Source: Raineyella antarctica (GTDB lineage Bacteria; Actinomycetota; Actinomycetes; Propionibacteriales; Propionibacteriaceae). From it: a DNA stretch of 64,000 bases. This document shows, piece by piece, positions 1 to 7,548 of this stretch. Both the position numbers and the translations under genes were made by a program. Below the pieces are notes generated by a model that was not told the origin of the DNA, did not search any database, and worked only from the letters and a program-made list of their open reading frames with translations. Where the stretch lies: contig NZ_FMYF01000001.1 in NCBI RefSeq assembly GCF_900092135.1, forward strand, positions 62,001 through 126,000, given 5' to 3'. Within the stretch, counting starts at the first letter, position 1. Each line of letters opens with the position of its first letter.

Positions 1-138
1 GGCTGCCGACGGTTGCGCCCATGGATCGAGGTCTGAAGCTCCGAGCACCGGTTCTTGGTTCTGTGGAGGCGGTACCGCCGCCTGCGACAGGGCCGGTGCG
101 TCGATGCAAAGTCGATGTGCGCCTGGTTGACCGGGGTC

Positions 139-190
139 CCTTGGGTGCGGCAAATCTGTTGCTCCACGGATAGATTCGGCGCACCCAAGG
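139..190. promoter_or_regulatory. Inverted repeat upstream of the 215-aa membrane protein
   Basis: Perfect 11-bp arms CCTTGGGTGCG (139-149) and CGCACCCAAGG (180-190) enclose 30 nt. Inside, a second 5-bp stem (AATCT 153-157 with AGATT 172-176) can pair. It ends 34 bp before the start codon at 225 and has no T-run, so an operator or leader hairpin is likelier than a terminator. The rest of 1-224 shows no recognisable gene. Confidence 0.5.
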
Positions 191-224
191 AACTCGGGCG
201 GACCGCCTGCGGCTCTACACTCGC

Positions 225-872
225 ATGGTGAACGCCGGCCAGGTCCCCTCCGAATCTCCGCGCCCGAATCAGCCGAACTCGTACGGCCAGGTGAACCAGC
301 CCGGTCCTTCCAACCAGCAGAACCCCTACGGCCAGGGCAACCAGCCCGGCGCGTACGGGCAGCCGAACCAGCAGGGTCCTTACGGGCAGCCGAACCAGCA
401 GGGTCCTTACGGGCAGCCGAACCAGCAGGGTCCTTACGGCCAGCCGAACCAGCCCGGTTCGTACGACCCACGAGCGGGGTCCGCGTACCGGTTGCCCGCC
501 GAGCAGCACGGGCCCGGTGGACTGGTGGATCCCGCAGACGCCCGGGCCACACTCGAGGCACGCAAGGAACTCGGGCCGGACATGGACCAGGCTCTCGTCG
601 ATTCGTTCACGGCCCGGGTCGAGCAGGCGCTCGTTGCCCGGGGCGGGTTCGAGGAGGCAGAGCGGCAGCGCCAGGCGGACCTGGCCAGGGTCGAGAGCAA
701 GAACCAGATGGTTCTCGGCATCGTGTCGCTCAGCCTGGCCATCCCGCTGACCGCGATCTTCGCCGGGATCAGTGGACTGCTCGGCGGGATCATCGTGTGG
801 GTCGGCATCGTCCTGGTGAACATGGCCTACGCCATGCGCAAGGGCCATCGGGGACCCGAGAGCCACAGCTGA
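225..872 (+). CDS. Gln/Pro/Gly/Tyr-repeat membrane protein
   Basis: 215 aa. Residues 12-80 are low complexity, dominated by the 9-residue repeat GQPNQQGPY. A charged, probably helical stretch follows (about 100-160). Two hydrophobic segments (about 162-180 and 184-204) end in a short basic tail, so the long repeat arm should sit on one face of the membrane. The start at 225 is the first ATG after the inverted repeat. Function unknown. The architecture resembles actinobacterial small membrane proteins with disordered PGQ-rich N-termini, but I cannot name a family. It ends tail-to-tail with the gene at 953-1927. Confidence 0.75.
   Translation: MVNAGQVPSESPRPNQPNSYGQVNQPGPSNQQNPYGQGNQPGAYGQPNQQGPYGQPNQQGPYGQPNQQGPYGQPNQPGSYDPRAGSAYRLPAEQHGPGGLVDPADARATLEARKELGPDMDQALVDSFTARVEQALVARGGFEEAERQRQADLARVESKNQMVLGIVSLSLAIPLTAIFAGISGLLGGIIVWVGIVLVNMAYAMRKGHRGPESHS
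330..464 (+). repeat. 27-bp in-frame tandem repeat
   Basis: Three identical 27-bp units (357-383, 384-410, 411-437) are flanked by one degenerate unit on each side (330-356, 438-464). Each unit encodes nine residues. Identity at synonymous positions means recent expansion or homogenisation, and copy number may vary between strains. Confidence 0.9.
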
Positions 873-952
873 TCACTTCGTCCTGATCGACTCTGCCGAC
901 CCGATCGGCCGGCGTCACCCGACCCCCCGAACCGGGTAGGACCCGAGCCCTG

Positions 953-1927
953 CTATCCGCGCGCCCCGGCACACCGTCGGCAGCGGAGCGGCGACCCTTG
1001 CCAGCCGTTCGCCTTCAGCACCTGCGCGACCTCGGCAGCCACTTCGCACGGCCGGATCGCGACGTCCGACCAGCCGTAGCGCAGCGTCGTGAAGCCCAGC
1101 ACGCTCGACTTGTTGTCCCGCTTCATGTCCCGGAAACGAGCCTGGCCGCTGTGGTAGCGGGCGCCGTCGAGTTCGACCAGCGTGCGGTACTCCCGGTAGG
1201 CCACGTCGTGGAGCGCCCCGGACCTGATCGCCGCCTGCAACTCCCCGACCGGCAGTCCGTGCACACGTTCGCAGTCACGCCGGTACCGGTACTCCAGCAC
1301 GCTGCGCGCCCCGTTCGCCTCGTCCAGGATGTCCCGCAGCAGCGCGCGGTGGGGGAGCCGTGCCCGCTGCCGGGACCAGTAGTCCAACCCGGTCGCGGCC
1401 CAGCCGAACAGTCCCAGGGCCCCGGTCAGCAACGCCACGACCTCGTCCTCATCCTCGATCTCCGAGAGGAGGTCCAGCACGGTGTCCTCCATCGACGTCA
1501 TCCGGACGCGCCAGGGGAGCCGGACCTTGTCCGAGACCGGCCCGGCCTGCTCGCACCGGCCGAGACGATCGGTCCGCGGGACCCACAGTCCCGTACCGTC
1601 CCGCACGTGGGTGCCGGGGACACGTACGGTGACCGTCCGTGGCGGACTGTCCACCAGTCGCCAGACGTACGCCGCGGCCCGGCCGCCGACCGCCGCGCCC
1701 TGCCCGTACGCCAGTCCGGCGGCCACCACGTAGTGCTGCCAAGCCAGTGGGTCGGGGGCGAGCCGGTAGATCCCCCTCCCGAGGGCGCGCCACTGGCCGT
1801 CCCGGGCCCGGTTGCGGATCATGGCGTCGGTGAACCCGTCCGCGAGCAGGTCCCGGCGGGTGGTGGTCAGGTCGGTGGAGGCTGCTCGGCGCAGCAGGTC
1901 ACGGCTCGGCAGGCGTCGGGAAGGCAC
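953..1927 (-). CDS. AbiEi-like / DUF559 domain protein
   Basis: About 324 aa from a GTG at 1927; the frame stays open further upstream, so the start is uncertain. The first 100 residues look like the AbiEi antitoxin-type winged-helix domain, including a run like IRNRARDGQWRALGRGIYRL. The C-terminal 100 residues resemble DUF559, a Vsr/restriction-endonuclease-like fold, with the segment LVELDGARYHSGQARFRDMK carrying the acidic and basic residues expected at a nuclease site. Family knowledge: such stand-alone fusions are common in actinobacteria and mostly uncharacterised. No adjacent AbiEii toxin is present, so a complete type IV toxin-antitoxin pair is not supported. Confidence 0.75.
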   Translation of the reverse strand: MPSRRLPSRDLLRRAASTDLTTTRRDLLADGFTDAMIRNRARDGQWRALGRGIYRLAPDPLAWQHYVVAAGLAYGQGAAVGGRAAAYVWRLVDSPPRTVTVRVPGTHVRDGTGLWVPRTDRLGRCEQAGPVSDKVRLPWRVRMTSMEDTVLDLLSEIEDEDEVVALLTGALGLFGWAATGLDYWSRQRARLPHRALLRDILDEANGARSVLEYRYRRDCERVHGLPVGELQAAIRSGALHDVAYREYRTLVELDGARYHSGQARFRDMKRDNKSSVLGFTTLRYGWSDVAIRPCEVAAEVAQVLKANGWQGSPLRCRRCAGARG

Positions 1928-2078
1928 GCCGGAGGGTGGGACAGTGGGACGTCCGACGTCCCCTGCGTCGCCCGGCTGTGGACAACGGACGGACCCGCCA
2001 TCCGGCTGTGGAAGACATCGCGCGCTGCGTTCGATATCGCGCGGGATCGCTGCATTCGACCGAGTAGGGTCGGCACCC

Positions 2079-2720
2079 GTGACCGCCCCAGACGATGCCG
2101 ACCTCCGATCCGACGGCCCCGGGGTCGGTCCGCGCCCCCTGCCGTGGCCCGACGACCCGCGCCTGGACCCCGACCTGCTCTCGGCGGGCGACCACCGCAA
2201 CGTGGAGGACCGCTACCGCTACTGGAGCGTGGACGCGATCGTCGCCGACCTGGACACCCATCGGCACCCCCTGCACATCGCAATCCAGAACTGGGAACAC
2301 GACTTCAACATCGGCTCGATGGTGCGCACCGCCAACGCCTTCAACGTCGCCGGGGTCCACATCGTCGGGCGGCGCCGCTGGAACCGTCGCGGCGCCATGG
2401 TCACCGACCGCTACCTGCACGTCCACCACCACCCCGACGTGGCCGACCTTCAGGCGTGGTCGACGGCATCGGGGGTCCCGCTGGTCGGGGTCGACAACAT
2501 GCCCGGCTCGGTGCCGCTGGAGCGTACGACGCTGCCGCGGGAGTGTTGCCTGGTGTTCGGGTCGGAGGGAACCGGGCTGACCGAGGAGATGCTCGCCGCC
2601 TGCGGCCGGCTGGTGGCGATCACCCAGTACGGCTCGACCCGCTCGATCAATGCCGGCGCGGCCGCGGCGATCACGATGTACCACTGGGCGCTGTCCTGGG
2701 CCGACCCGAGCCGCGACTGA
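2079..2720 (+). CDS. TrmH/SpoU-family RNA 2'-O-methyltransferase
   Basis: 213 aa from GTG 2079. SPOUT knot motifs are visible: motif 1 NIGSMVRTANAF, motif 2 LVFGSEGTGLTEEM, motif 3 STRSINAGAAAAI. It should transfer a methyl group from SAM to a ribose 2'-OH of tRNA or rRNA; the target position cannot be told from sequence. The frame is open upstream, but the GTG start is preferred because TAGGGT (2065-2070) lies 8 nt before it and the conserved fold starts soon after. It is divergent from the AbiEi-like gene, with about 150 bp between them. Confidence 0.9.
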   Translation: MTAPDDADLRSDGPGVGPRPLPWPDDPRLDPDLLSAGDHRNVEDRYRYWSVDAIVADLDTHRHPLHIAIQNWEHDFNIGSMVRTANAFNVAGVHIVGRRRWNRRGAMVTDRYLHVHHHPDVADLQAWSTASGVPLVGVDNMPGSVPLERTTLPRECCLVFGSEGTGLTEEMLAACGRLVAITQYGSTRSINAGAAAAITMYHWALSWADPSRD

Positions 2721-2770
2721 TCCGATCGACCGGATCGAGCGGCGACTGAGGGGGCCCCAGCGGCGACTGA
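2709..2770 (+). repeat. Three copies of a 12-bp gene-end sequence
   Basis: AGCCGCGACTGA at 2709-2720, which includes the methyltransferase stop codon, recurs as AGCGGCGACTGA at 2738-2749 and 2759-2770. Probably small duplications of the gene end. Confidence 0.5.
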
Positions 2771-2944
2771 GCCTCCGACCAGCCAGATCTGCCCGAATCG
2801 CCCCCGTTCTCCCGGCCGGTGTGGGACGGTTGTCCTGCATCGCCCCCGGGGATCGACGACGTGACGTAGTATCGATTCGCCACGTCCGTGACCGCCAGCG
2901 GGCACTGCCGTCGCTCGGCGACGAGGCCGACGAACAGGAGGGCG

Positions 2945-3724
2945 ATGGTGGAGCCGACGCAGAGTTCGCCGGGTGGCCAGTTGCCCCCGACGCTCCCGGC
3001 CGCCGCCTCGGTACGTACGACGACCAAGCGGGTCCAGGTGCGCCGACTCCTCGAGGAGCACATCGACACCAAGCTCCACCCCGGTGACGCGATCCCCTCG
3101 GAGCGGTCGCTGGTCAGCACGCTGGGAGTGAGCCGGGTGACCGTCCGCCAGGCGATCGCCGACCTGGTCGACGTGGGCCGGCTCGAGCGCGTGCACGGCA
3201 AGGGGACGTACGTCACCGGCCCGCAGGTCGACTCGCAGCTGCACCTGACCTCGTTCTCCCGCGAGATGCGCGAACGCGGCCTGCACCCCGAGACCAAGGT
3301 GCTCGCGGCGACCCAGGAGGCCGCCGACGCCGGCGTGGCCGAACGCCTGCACATCCCCCAGGGCCGTCCGGTGATCCGGGTCGAACGGCTGCGGCTGGCC
3401 GACGGGACGCCGATGGCGCACGAGGTCGGCTACTACCCGTCGGCGCTGTTCCCGGGGCTGCTGGACCAGCAGCTCGACGCGCTGTACGACGTGTTCGCCA
3501 ACAAGTACGGGCTGATCGTGTCCTCGGGCTACCAGACAGTCAGCGCCGAGGCCGCGGACGCCGCGCACGCGCAGATCCTGCAGATCCCGCGCAAGGCCCC
3601 GCTGCTGGTGCAGGAGCGGGTCACCAAGTCCGGAGACACCCTGATGGAGGCCTCCACGTCGTGGTACCGGGCCGACCGCTACCGGATCCACATGCGGATC
3701 ACCCCGGCCGGCGCGGCGGACTGA
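2945..3724 (+). CDS. GntR-family (HutC subfamily) regulator
   Basis: 259 aa. Start ATG 2945 is set by the ribosome site AGGAGGG just upstream. The N-terminal winged helix-turn-helix (about 35-95) includes PSERSLVSTLGVSRVTVRQA and HGKGTYV. Residues about 105-250 form a UTRA effector domain (LTSFSREMRERGLHPETKVL). HutC/DasR-type members sense small metabolites such as urocanate or amino-sugar phosphates; which one here is unknown. A -10-like TAGTAT lies at 2867-2872. The nearest downstream genes, a membrane protein and fba, do not identify the regulon. Confidence 0.9.
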   Translation: MVEPTQSSPGGQLPPTLPAAASVRTTTKRVQVRRLLEEHIDTKLHPGDAIPSERSLVSTLGVSRVTVRQAIADLVDVGRLERVHGKGTYVTGPQVDSQLHLTSFSREMRERGLHPETKVLAATQEAADAGVAERLHIPQGRPVIRVERLRLADGTPMAHEVGYYPSALFPGLLDQQLDALYDVFANKYGLIVSSGYQTVSAEAADAAHAQILQIPRKAPLLVQERVTKSGDTLMEASTSWYRADRYRIHMRITPAGAAD

Positions 3725-3732
3725 GCCGGCGC

Positions 3733-3777
3733 CTCGTACGCCACCTGCTCGTACGCCACCTGCTCGTACGCCGCCCG
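3733..3777 (+). repeat. 15-bp intergenic tandem repeat (3 units)
   Basis: CTCGTACGCCACCTG at 3733-3747 and 3748-3762, then CTCGTACGCCGCCCG at 3763-3777. It lies between the GntR gene and the next gene and is not within a credible coding frame. Confidence 0.85.
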
Positions 3778-3819
3778 CTCGCCCGCAGCCGCGTTGGCGT
3801 GCTCTGGCACACTGGGGCC

Positions 3820-4371
3820 ATGCTGCCCCTACCGGCCCCCAATACGGAGGACTTCCTGCACGTCAGCTGGGACCCCAGGGCGGCGGAGGGCCGGGTGGCC
3901 CTGGCCCGGCGGCGCTTCGTGGCCGGCGTGAGCAGCCTGGTCCTCACCGTGGTGGTCTGGGGTGGGCTCTACCTGTGGTCGCGCAGGTCCGGCCAGGAGT
4001 GGTCGGGCACCGGACAGTGGTTCTTCGCCGGCATCGTCCTCGGACTGTCCCTGGTGCTCCTGCTGGTGCGACTGGCCATCTGGCGGATGGCCGTACGGCA
4101 CCGGCGGCAGGTCGGTGAGGGGGAGGTGATCACGGCCTCGTGGCCGGGGCTGCAGATCGCCGGCTACTACTGGGACTGGGACCAGGTCGGGCAGGTGGGC
4201 TCGGTCCGTGGCAGGCGCGGTGGCGGCGACCGGTACGTGATCGACACCCCGAACGGTCCCTGGTCCTGCGAGGTCGACGACCTGGACACCACGCCGGCGG
4301 CCCTGCACGCGGCGCTGGCCCTCTACTCCCAGGGACGCTGCGGCGTCGCCATGGAGCGGATCGCGCACTGA
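3820..4371 (+). CDS. Two-TM membrane protein of unknown function
   Basis: 183 aa from ATG 3820. Two hydrophobic spans (about residues 38-57 and 68-90) are followed by a soluble domain of about 90 residues with a Trp/Tyr-rich stretch GYYWDWDQVGQVGSV. The layout recalls PH-like or YcxB-like proteins, in which two TM helices precede a beta-rich cytoplasmic domain; this is a fold-level guess only. CACACT lies 6 nt before the ATG, in the position of the leaderless -10 boxes seen elsewhere here. No function can be assigned. Confidence 0.75.
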   Translation: MLPLPAPNTEDFLHVSWDPRAAEGRVALARRRFVAGVSSLVLTVVVWGGLYLWSRRSGQEWSGTGQWFFAGIVLGLSLVLLLVRLAIWRMAVRHRRQVGEGEVITASWPGLQIAGYYWDWDQVGQVGSVRGRRGGGDRYVIDTPNGPWSCEVDDLDTTPAALHAALALYSQGRCGVAMERIAH

Positions 4372-4376
4372 GGGTT

Positions 4377-4390
4377 GTACGACGTAGTAC
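4377..4390. promoter_or_regulatory. Near-palindrome GTACGACGTAGTAC upstream of fba
   Basis: A 14-bp palindrome with one mismatched pair lies just after the stop of the 183-aa gene. Its core GACGTAGTA recurs at 2863-2871 at the GntR promoter, so it may be a GntR-family operator (inference). The 286-bp gap before fba also holds a -10-like TAGGGT at 4524-4529. Confidence 0.35.
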
Positions 4391-4523
4391 CTCTCCTTCG
4401 GCGCGGATCGTTTCCTCCCTGCGGATCGGCGCGGATCGGCGTACTGACGCCGTTCGCGGCACCCGTCCGGGGCGGTTGCACGGAATTGCCGGGCCCCGCC
4501 GTCCGGGCTGAACCGGGGCACAT

Positions 4524-4529
4524 TAGGGT
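4524..4529 (+). promoter_or_regulatory. Candidate -10 box for fba
   Basis: TAGGGT matches the TANNNT pattern and would give an untranslated leader of about 120 nt before fba. I see no convincing -35. Confidence 0.4.
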
Positions 4530-4657
4530 TGTCCCTGTTAGCACTGCTGTCGTCAGGACGGCCGGAAAATCCCGGGCCTGATGGTGGAGAGCAGACGCCG
4601 GTAGCCGGCCACGGGACCCCTCGAGGTTGAGGCCGGCACGACGAGAGAGAAGAGCAC

Positions 4658-5677
4658 ATGCCCATCGCAACTCCTGAGGTCTACGCCGACATGCTGGACC
4701 GGGCCAAGGCGAACGGTTTCGCCTACCCCGCCATCAACGTCACTTCGTCGCAGACCTTGACCGCTGCCCTGCAGGGGTTCGCCGAGGCGGAGTCGGACGG
4801 CATCGTCCAGATCTCCACCGGTGGAGCCGAGTACCTGTCGGGTTCGACCGTGAAGGACATGGTCACCGGTGCGTCCGCGCTGGCCGAGTTCGCGCACGTG
4901 GTGGCGAAGAAGTACCCGATCAACATCGCCCTGCACACCGACCACTGCCAGAAGGCCAAGCTGGACAAGTACGTCCGTCCGCTGATCGCCATCTCCCAGG
5001 AGCGCGTCGACGCGGGCAAGAACCCGCTGTTCCAGTCGCACATGTTCGACGGTGGCGAGCTGCCGCTGGCGGAGAACCTGGAGACCGCCCAGGAGCTGCT
5101 CGCCCTGGCCGCGGCCGCGAAGATCATCCTCGAGGTCGAGATCGGCGTCGTCGGTGGCGAGGAGGACGGTGTCGTCGGCGATTCGCCCGACAAGCTGTAC
5201 ACCACCCCCGAGGATGCGCTGGCCACGGCCGAGGCACTCGGCCTGGGCGAGAAGGGCCGCTACATGGCTGCCCTGACCTTCGGCAACGTGCACGGCGTCT
5301 ACAAGCCGGGCAACGTGAAGCTGCGTCCGGAGATCCTCAAGCAGGCCCAGGACGCCATCTTCGAGAAGTACGGCAAGGAGAAGGGGCTCGACCTGGTCTT
5401 CCACGGCGGCTCCGGATCGACCGCGCAGGAGATCGCCGACGCCGTCTCGTACGGCGTGGTGAAGATGAACGTCGACACCGACACCCAGTACGCCTTCACC
5501 CGCCCGGTCGTGGAGCACATGTTCCGCAACTACGACGGCGTGCTGAAGGTGGACGGCGAGGTCGGCAACAAGAAGCAGTACGACCCCCGCGTCTGGGGCA
5601 AGGCTGCCGAGGCCGGCATGGCCGCCCGCATCGTCGAGGCCTGCCAGAACCTGAACTCGGTCGGCACGCACAAGTGA
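4658..5677 (+). CDS. fba: Class II fructose-bisphosphate aldolase
   Basis: 339 aa. Cleaves fructose-1,6-bisphosphate reversibly to dihydroxyacetone phosphate and glyceraldehyde-3-phosphate in glycolysis and gluconeogenesis; cytosolic and Zn-dependent. Evidence: HTDHC zinc-ligand motif, conserved HGGSGST phosphate-binding loop, and the class IIa sequence AALTFGNVHGVYKPGNVKL. Length fits the actinobacterial family (about 340 aa). Start ATG 4658 follows a GAGAGAAGAG purine-rich ribosome site. It is transcribed alone: an unusually strong hairpin terminator follows. Neighbouring DUF3151, with purA and dedA 18-20 kb on, is a gene set also found near fba in mycobacteria. Confidence 0.97.
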   Translation: MPIATPEVYADMLDRAKANGFAYPAINVTSSQTLTAALQGFAEAESDGIVQISTGGAEYLSGSTVKDMVTGASALAEFAHVVAKKYPINIALHTDHCQKAKLDKYVRPLIAISQERVDAGKNPLFQSHMFDGGELPLAENLETAQELLALAAAAKIILEVEIGVVGGEEDGVVGDSPDKLYTTPEDALATAEALGLGEKGRYMAALTFGNVHGVYKPGNVKLRPEILKQAQDAIFEKYGKEKGLDLVFHGGSGSTAQEIADAVSYGVVKMNVDTDTQYAFTRPVVEHMFRNYDGVLKVDGEVGNKKQYDPRVWGKAAEAGMAARIVEACQNLNSVGTHK

Positions 5678-5708
5678 TCCACCCTCCCGCCTGAGCGCGG
5701 GAGCGTAC

Positions 5709-5738
5709 GAGGGGCCCCGGAGCGATCCGGGGCCCCTC
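5709..5738 (+). terminator. Terminator after fba
   Basis: Perfect 13-bp stem (5709-5721 with 5726-5738) with a GCGA loop. Very GC-rich, with only a short T-containing tail. Confidence 0.85.
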
Positions 5739-5772
5739 GCATTTCCGTCGTCCCACGGGGCCGCGCGATCGC

Positions 5773-5778
5773 TAGGCT
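5773..5778 (+). promoter_or_regulatory. Leaderless-type -10 (TAGGCT), DUF3151 gene
   Basis: TAGGCT, then GGAACC, then ATG 5785. The 6-nt spacing places transcription start at or next to the start codon. Confidence 0.6.
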
Positions 5779-5784
5779 GGAACC

Positions 5785-6459
5785 ATGACCGAGACCCACG
5801 TCAACCTGCTGGCGGATGGTGCCCCAGTGACGAAGCTGCCCGATGACCCCGCAGTGGCCAAGTTGGCCGAGCACGGGCGGGATCATTTCCTCGACGTCCT
5901 GATGGCCCACCCGGCGTCGAGCCTGTGCTGGGCGCTACTGGCCGAGGGGTCGCTGAACATGGGCTCACGCGAGGGGGACGTGGCGGCGTACGCCTACGCC
6001 CGCACCGGCTACCACCGCGGTCTCGACGCCCTGCGCCGCAGCGGATGGAAGGGCTCCGGCCCGGTCCCGTGGGAGCACGAGCCCAACCGCGGCTTCCTGA
6101 AGGCGCTGTGGGCCCTGGCGGTCGCCGCGCACCGGATCGGGGAGACTGAGGAGTACGAGCGCTGCGCCCAGTTCCTGCGCGACTCCTCCGAGACCGCGTA
6201 CGCCGTGCTGAGCGCCGAGCGCCCGGTCGGTGAGGCGGTCGACTACCCGCCCGACGAGCACGACGAGCAGTTCGACGAGGTTGTCGACGAGGCCGGCGAG
6301 CGCGACAGCGACAGCCCGATGACCGGCCCCGAGCGCGATGACCTGGAGGCCGAGGTCGCGCTGGAGGACGAGCCGTCCGACCGCGTGCTGGACGGCGCCG
6401 AGGGCGACCGCACCTCCGAGCGCCACCACGACTCCGAGGACAACGTCTCCGACCACTGA
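5785..6459 (+). CDS. DUF3151 family protein
   Basis: 224 aa. The family core (residues about 10-140) includes HPASSLCWALLAEGSL, YAYARTGYHRGLDALRRSGW and VPWEHEPNRGFLKALWALA, which is typical of DUF3151, a mostly alpha-helical actinobacterial family of unknown function. Residues about 145-224 are a long Asp/Glu-rich tail, larger than the family core needs and probably disordered. A leaderless-type promoter sets the start. The amidohydrolase gene follows after 33 bp and is likely co-transcribed. Confidence 0.88.
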   Translation: MTETHVNLLADGAPVTKLPDDPAVAKLAEHGRDHFLDVLMAHPASSLCWALLAEGSLNMGSREGDVAAYAYARTGYHRGLDALRRSGWKGSGPVPWEHEPNRGFLKALWALAVAAHRIGETEEYERCAQFLRDSSETAYAVLSAERPVGEAVDYPPDEHDEQFDEVVDEAGERDSDSPMTGPERDDLEAEVALEDEPSDRVLDGAEGDRTSERHHDSEDNVSDH

Positions 6460-6492
6460 CCGGTCGCCGTCGCGACCAACGGGAGGATCCCC

Positions 6493-7542
6493 TTGTCCAC
6501 GTACGCCTCGCAGGAGCCCAGCGACCGCCCGAACAGGGTCATCGACGTGCACGCCCACGCCATGCCGATGCCGTTCCTGGAGTGGCTCGAGGACGAGGGA
6601 CTGGCGGACCTGTCCCGGGTCCGCGACGAACTGGTGGTGCTCGACCCGCGGATCAGCGGCGTTCCCGCCGGGATGGCGTTGCCGCTGCCGGTGACGATGT
6701 GGGGCGGGACCGAGCGACTGGTCGAGATGCAGGAGTCCGGCGTCGAGGTCCAGGCCGTGTCCCTGCCGCCGTTCCTGATGGCCTCCACCTGCCGGGACGG
6801 CGCCCTGGTCGCCGAGGTGGTCCGCCGCGGCAACGATGCGCTGGCCGAGTACGTCCGGCAGGCGCCGGACTACCTGGTCGCGCTCGGTGGCGTGCCGGTG
6901 GGCTGGCCGGGGGCCGAGCAGGAGGCCGTGCGCTGTCTCGACGAGCTCGGGATGGCGGGCATCGCGATCGGCTCCCAGGGCGGCGGGGCCGACCTGGACG
7001 CCGACGTCAACGAGCCGTTGTGGGAGCTGCTGTCGCATCGCCGGGTGTTCACGTTCCTGCATCCGAGCGGGTCGCCGGCGCCGGAGCGGACCCAGGACTT
7101 CTGGTTCCCCCAGCTGGTCGGCTACCCGCTGGAGACCGCGCTGGCGGCGTCCCGGCTGGTGTTCGCCGGTGTCACCGAGCGTCATCCCTTCCCGCTCTGC
7201 CTCGCCCACGGCGGCGGGTGTTTGCCCGCCCTGCGGGCCCGGCTGGCGGTGGGCTGGGAGCGCAAGCCGCAGGCCCGTACGATCCCGCACCCACCGGCCA
7301 CCTACCTGGACCGGCTGTACTACGACACCGCGGTGTTCGACCCGGAACAGCTGCGACGGCTGGTCCAGGACGTCGGGGTGGGGCAGGTACTGACCGGCAC
7401 CGACTACCCGTTCGACCTGGCCGACCGGGACCCGGTGGGGACCGTCGGGTCCGTGCTGGACGGTGCCGAACGCGAGCAGGTGCTGGGCGGGACCTCCGCC
7501 GGCCTGCTGGGCCTGGCCGACCGGCCCCTCACGGCCGGCTGA
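6493..7542 (+). CDS. Amidohydrolase, ACMSD-like decarboxylase/hydrolase
   Basis: 349 aa from TTG 6493 with GGGAGGA just upstream. It belongs to the amidohydrolase_2 family: the metal-binding pair in DVHAHAMP (His20, His22), a further ligand region HPSG, LAHGGG, and C-terminal GTDYPFD carrying the catalytic Asp. Close relatives decarboxylate aminocarboxymuconate semialdehyde, 5-carboxyvanillate or resorcylate-type acids, so a role in aromatic or tryptophan breakdown is possible. Substrate is not decidable. It is likely in an operon with DUF3151 and ends 6 bp from the convergent lipoprotein gene. Confidence 0.85.
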   Translation: MSTYASQEPSDRPNRVIDVHAHAMPMPFLEWLEDEGLADLSRVRDELVVLDPRISGVPAGMALPLPVTMWGGTERLVEMQESGVEVQAVSLPPFLMASTCRDGALVAEVVRRGNDALAEYVRQAPDYLVALGGVPVGWPGAEQEAVRCLDELGMAGIAIGSQGGGADLDADVNEPLWELLSHRRVFTFLHPSGSPAPERTQDFWFPQLVGYPLETALAASRLVFAGVTERHPFPLCLAHGGGCLPALRARLAVGWERKPQARTIPHPPATYLDRLYYDTAVFDPEQLRRLVQDVGVGQVLTGTDYPFDLADRDPVGTVGSVLDGAEREQVLGGTSAGLLGLADRPLTAG

Positions 7543-7548
7543 CCCGGC

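Noticed and set aside
953-1927. Complete type IV toxin-antitoxin system
   Set aside because: Only an AbiEi-like N-terminus fused to DUF559 is present; no AbiEii nucleotidyltransferase toxin lies next to it.
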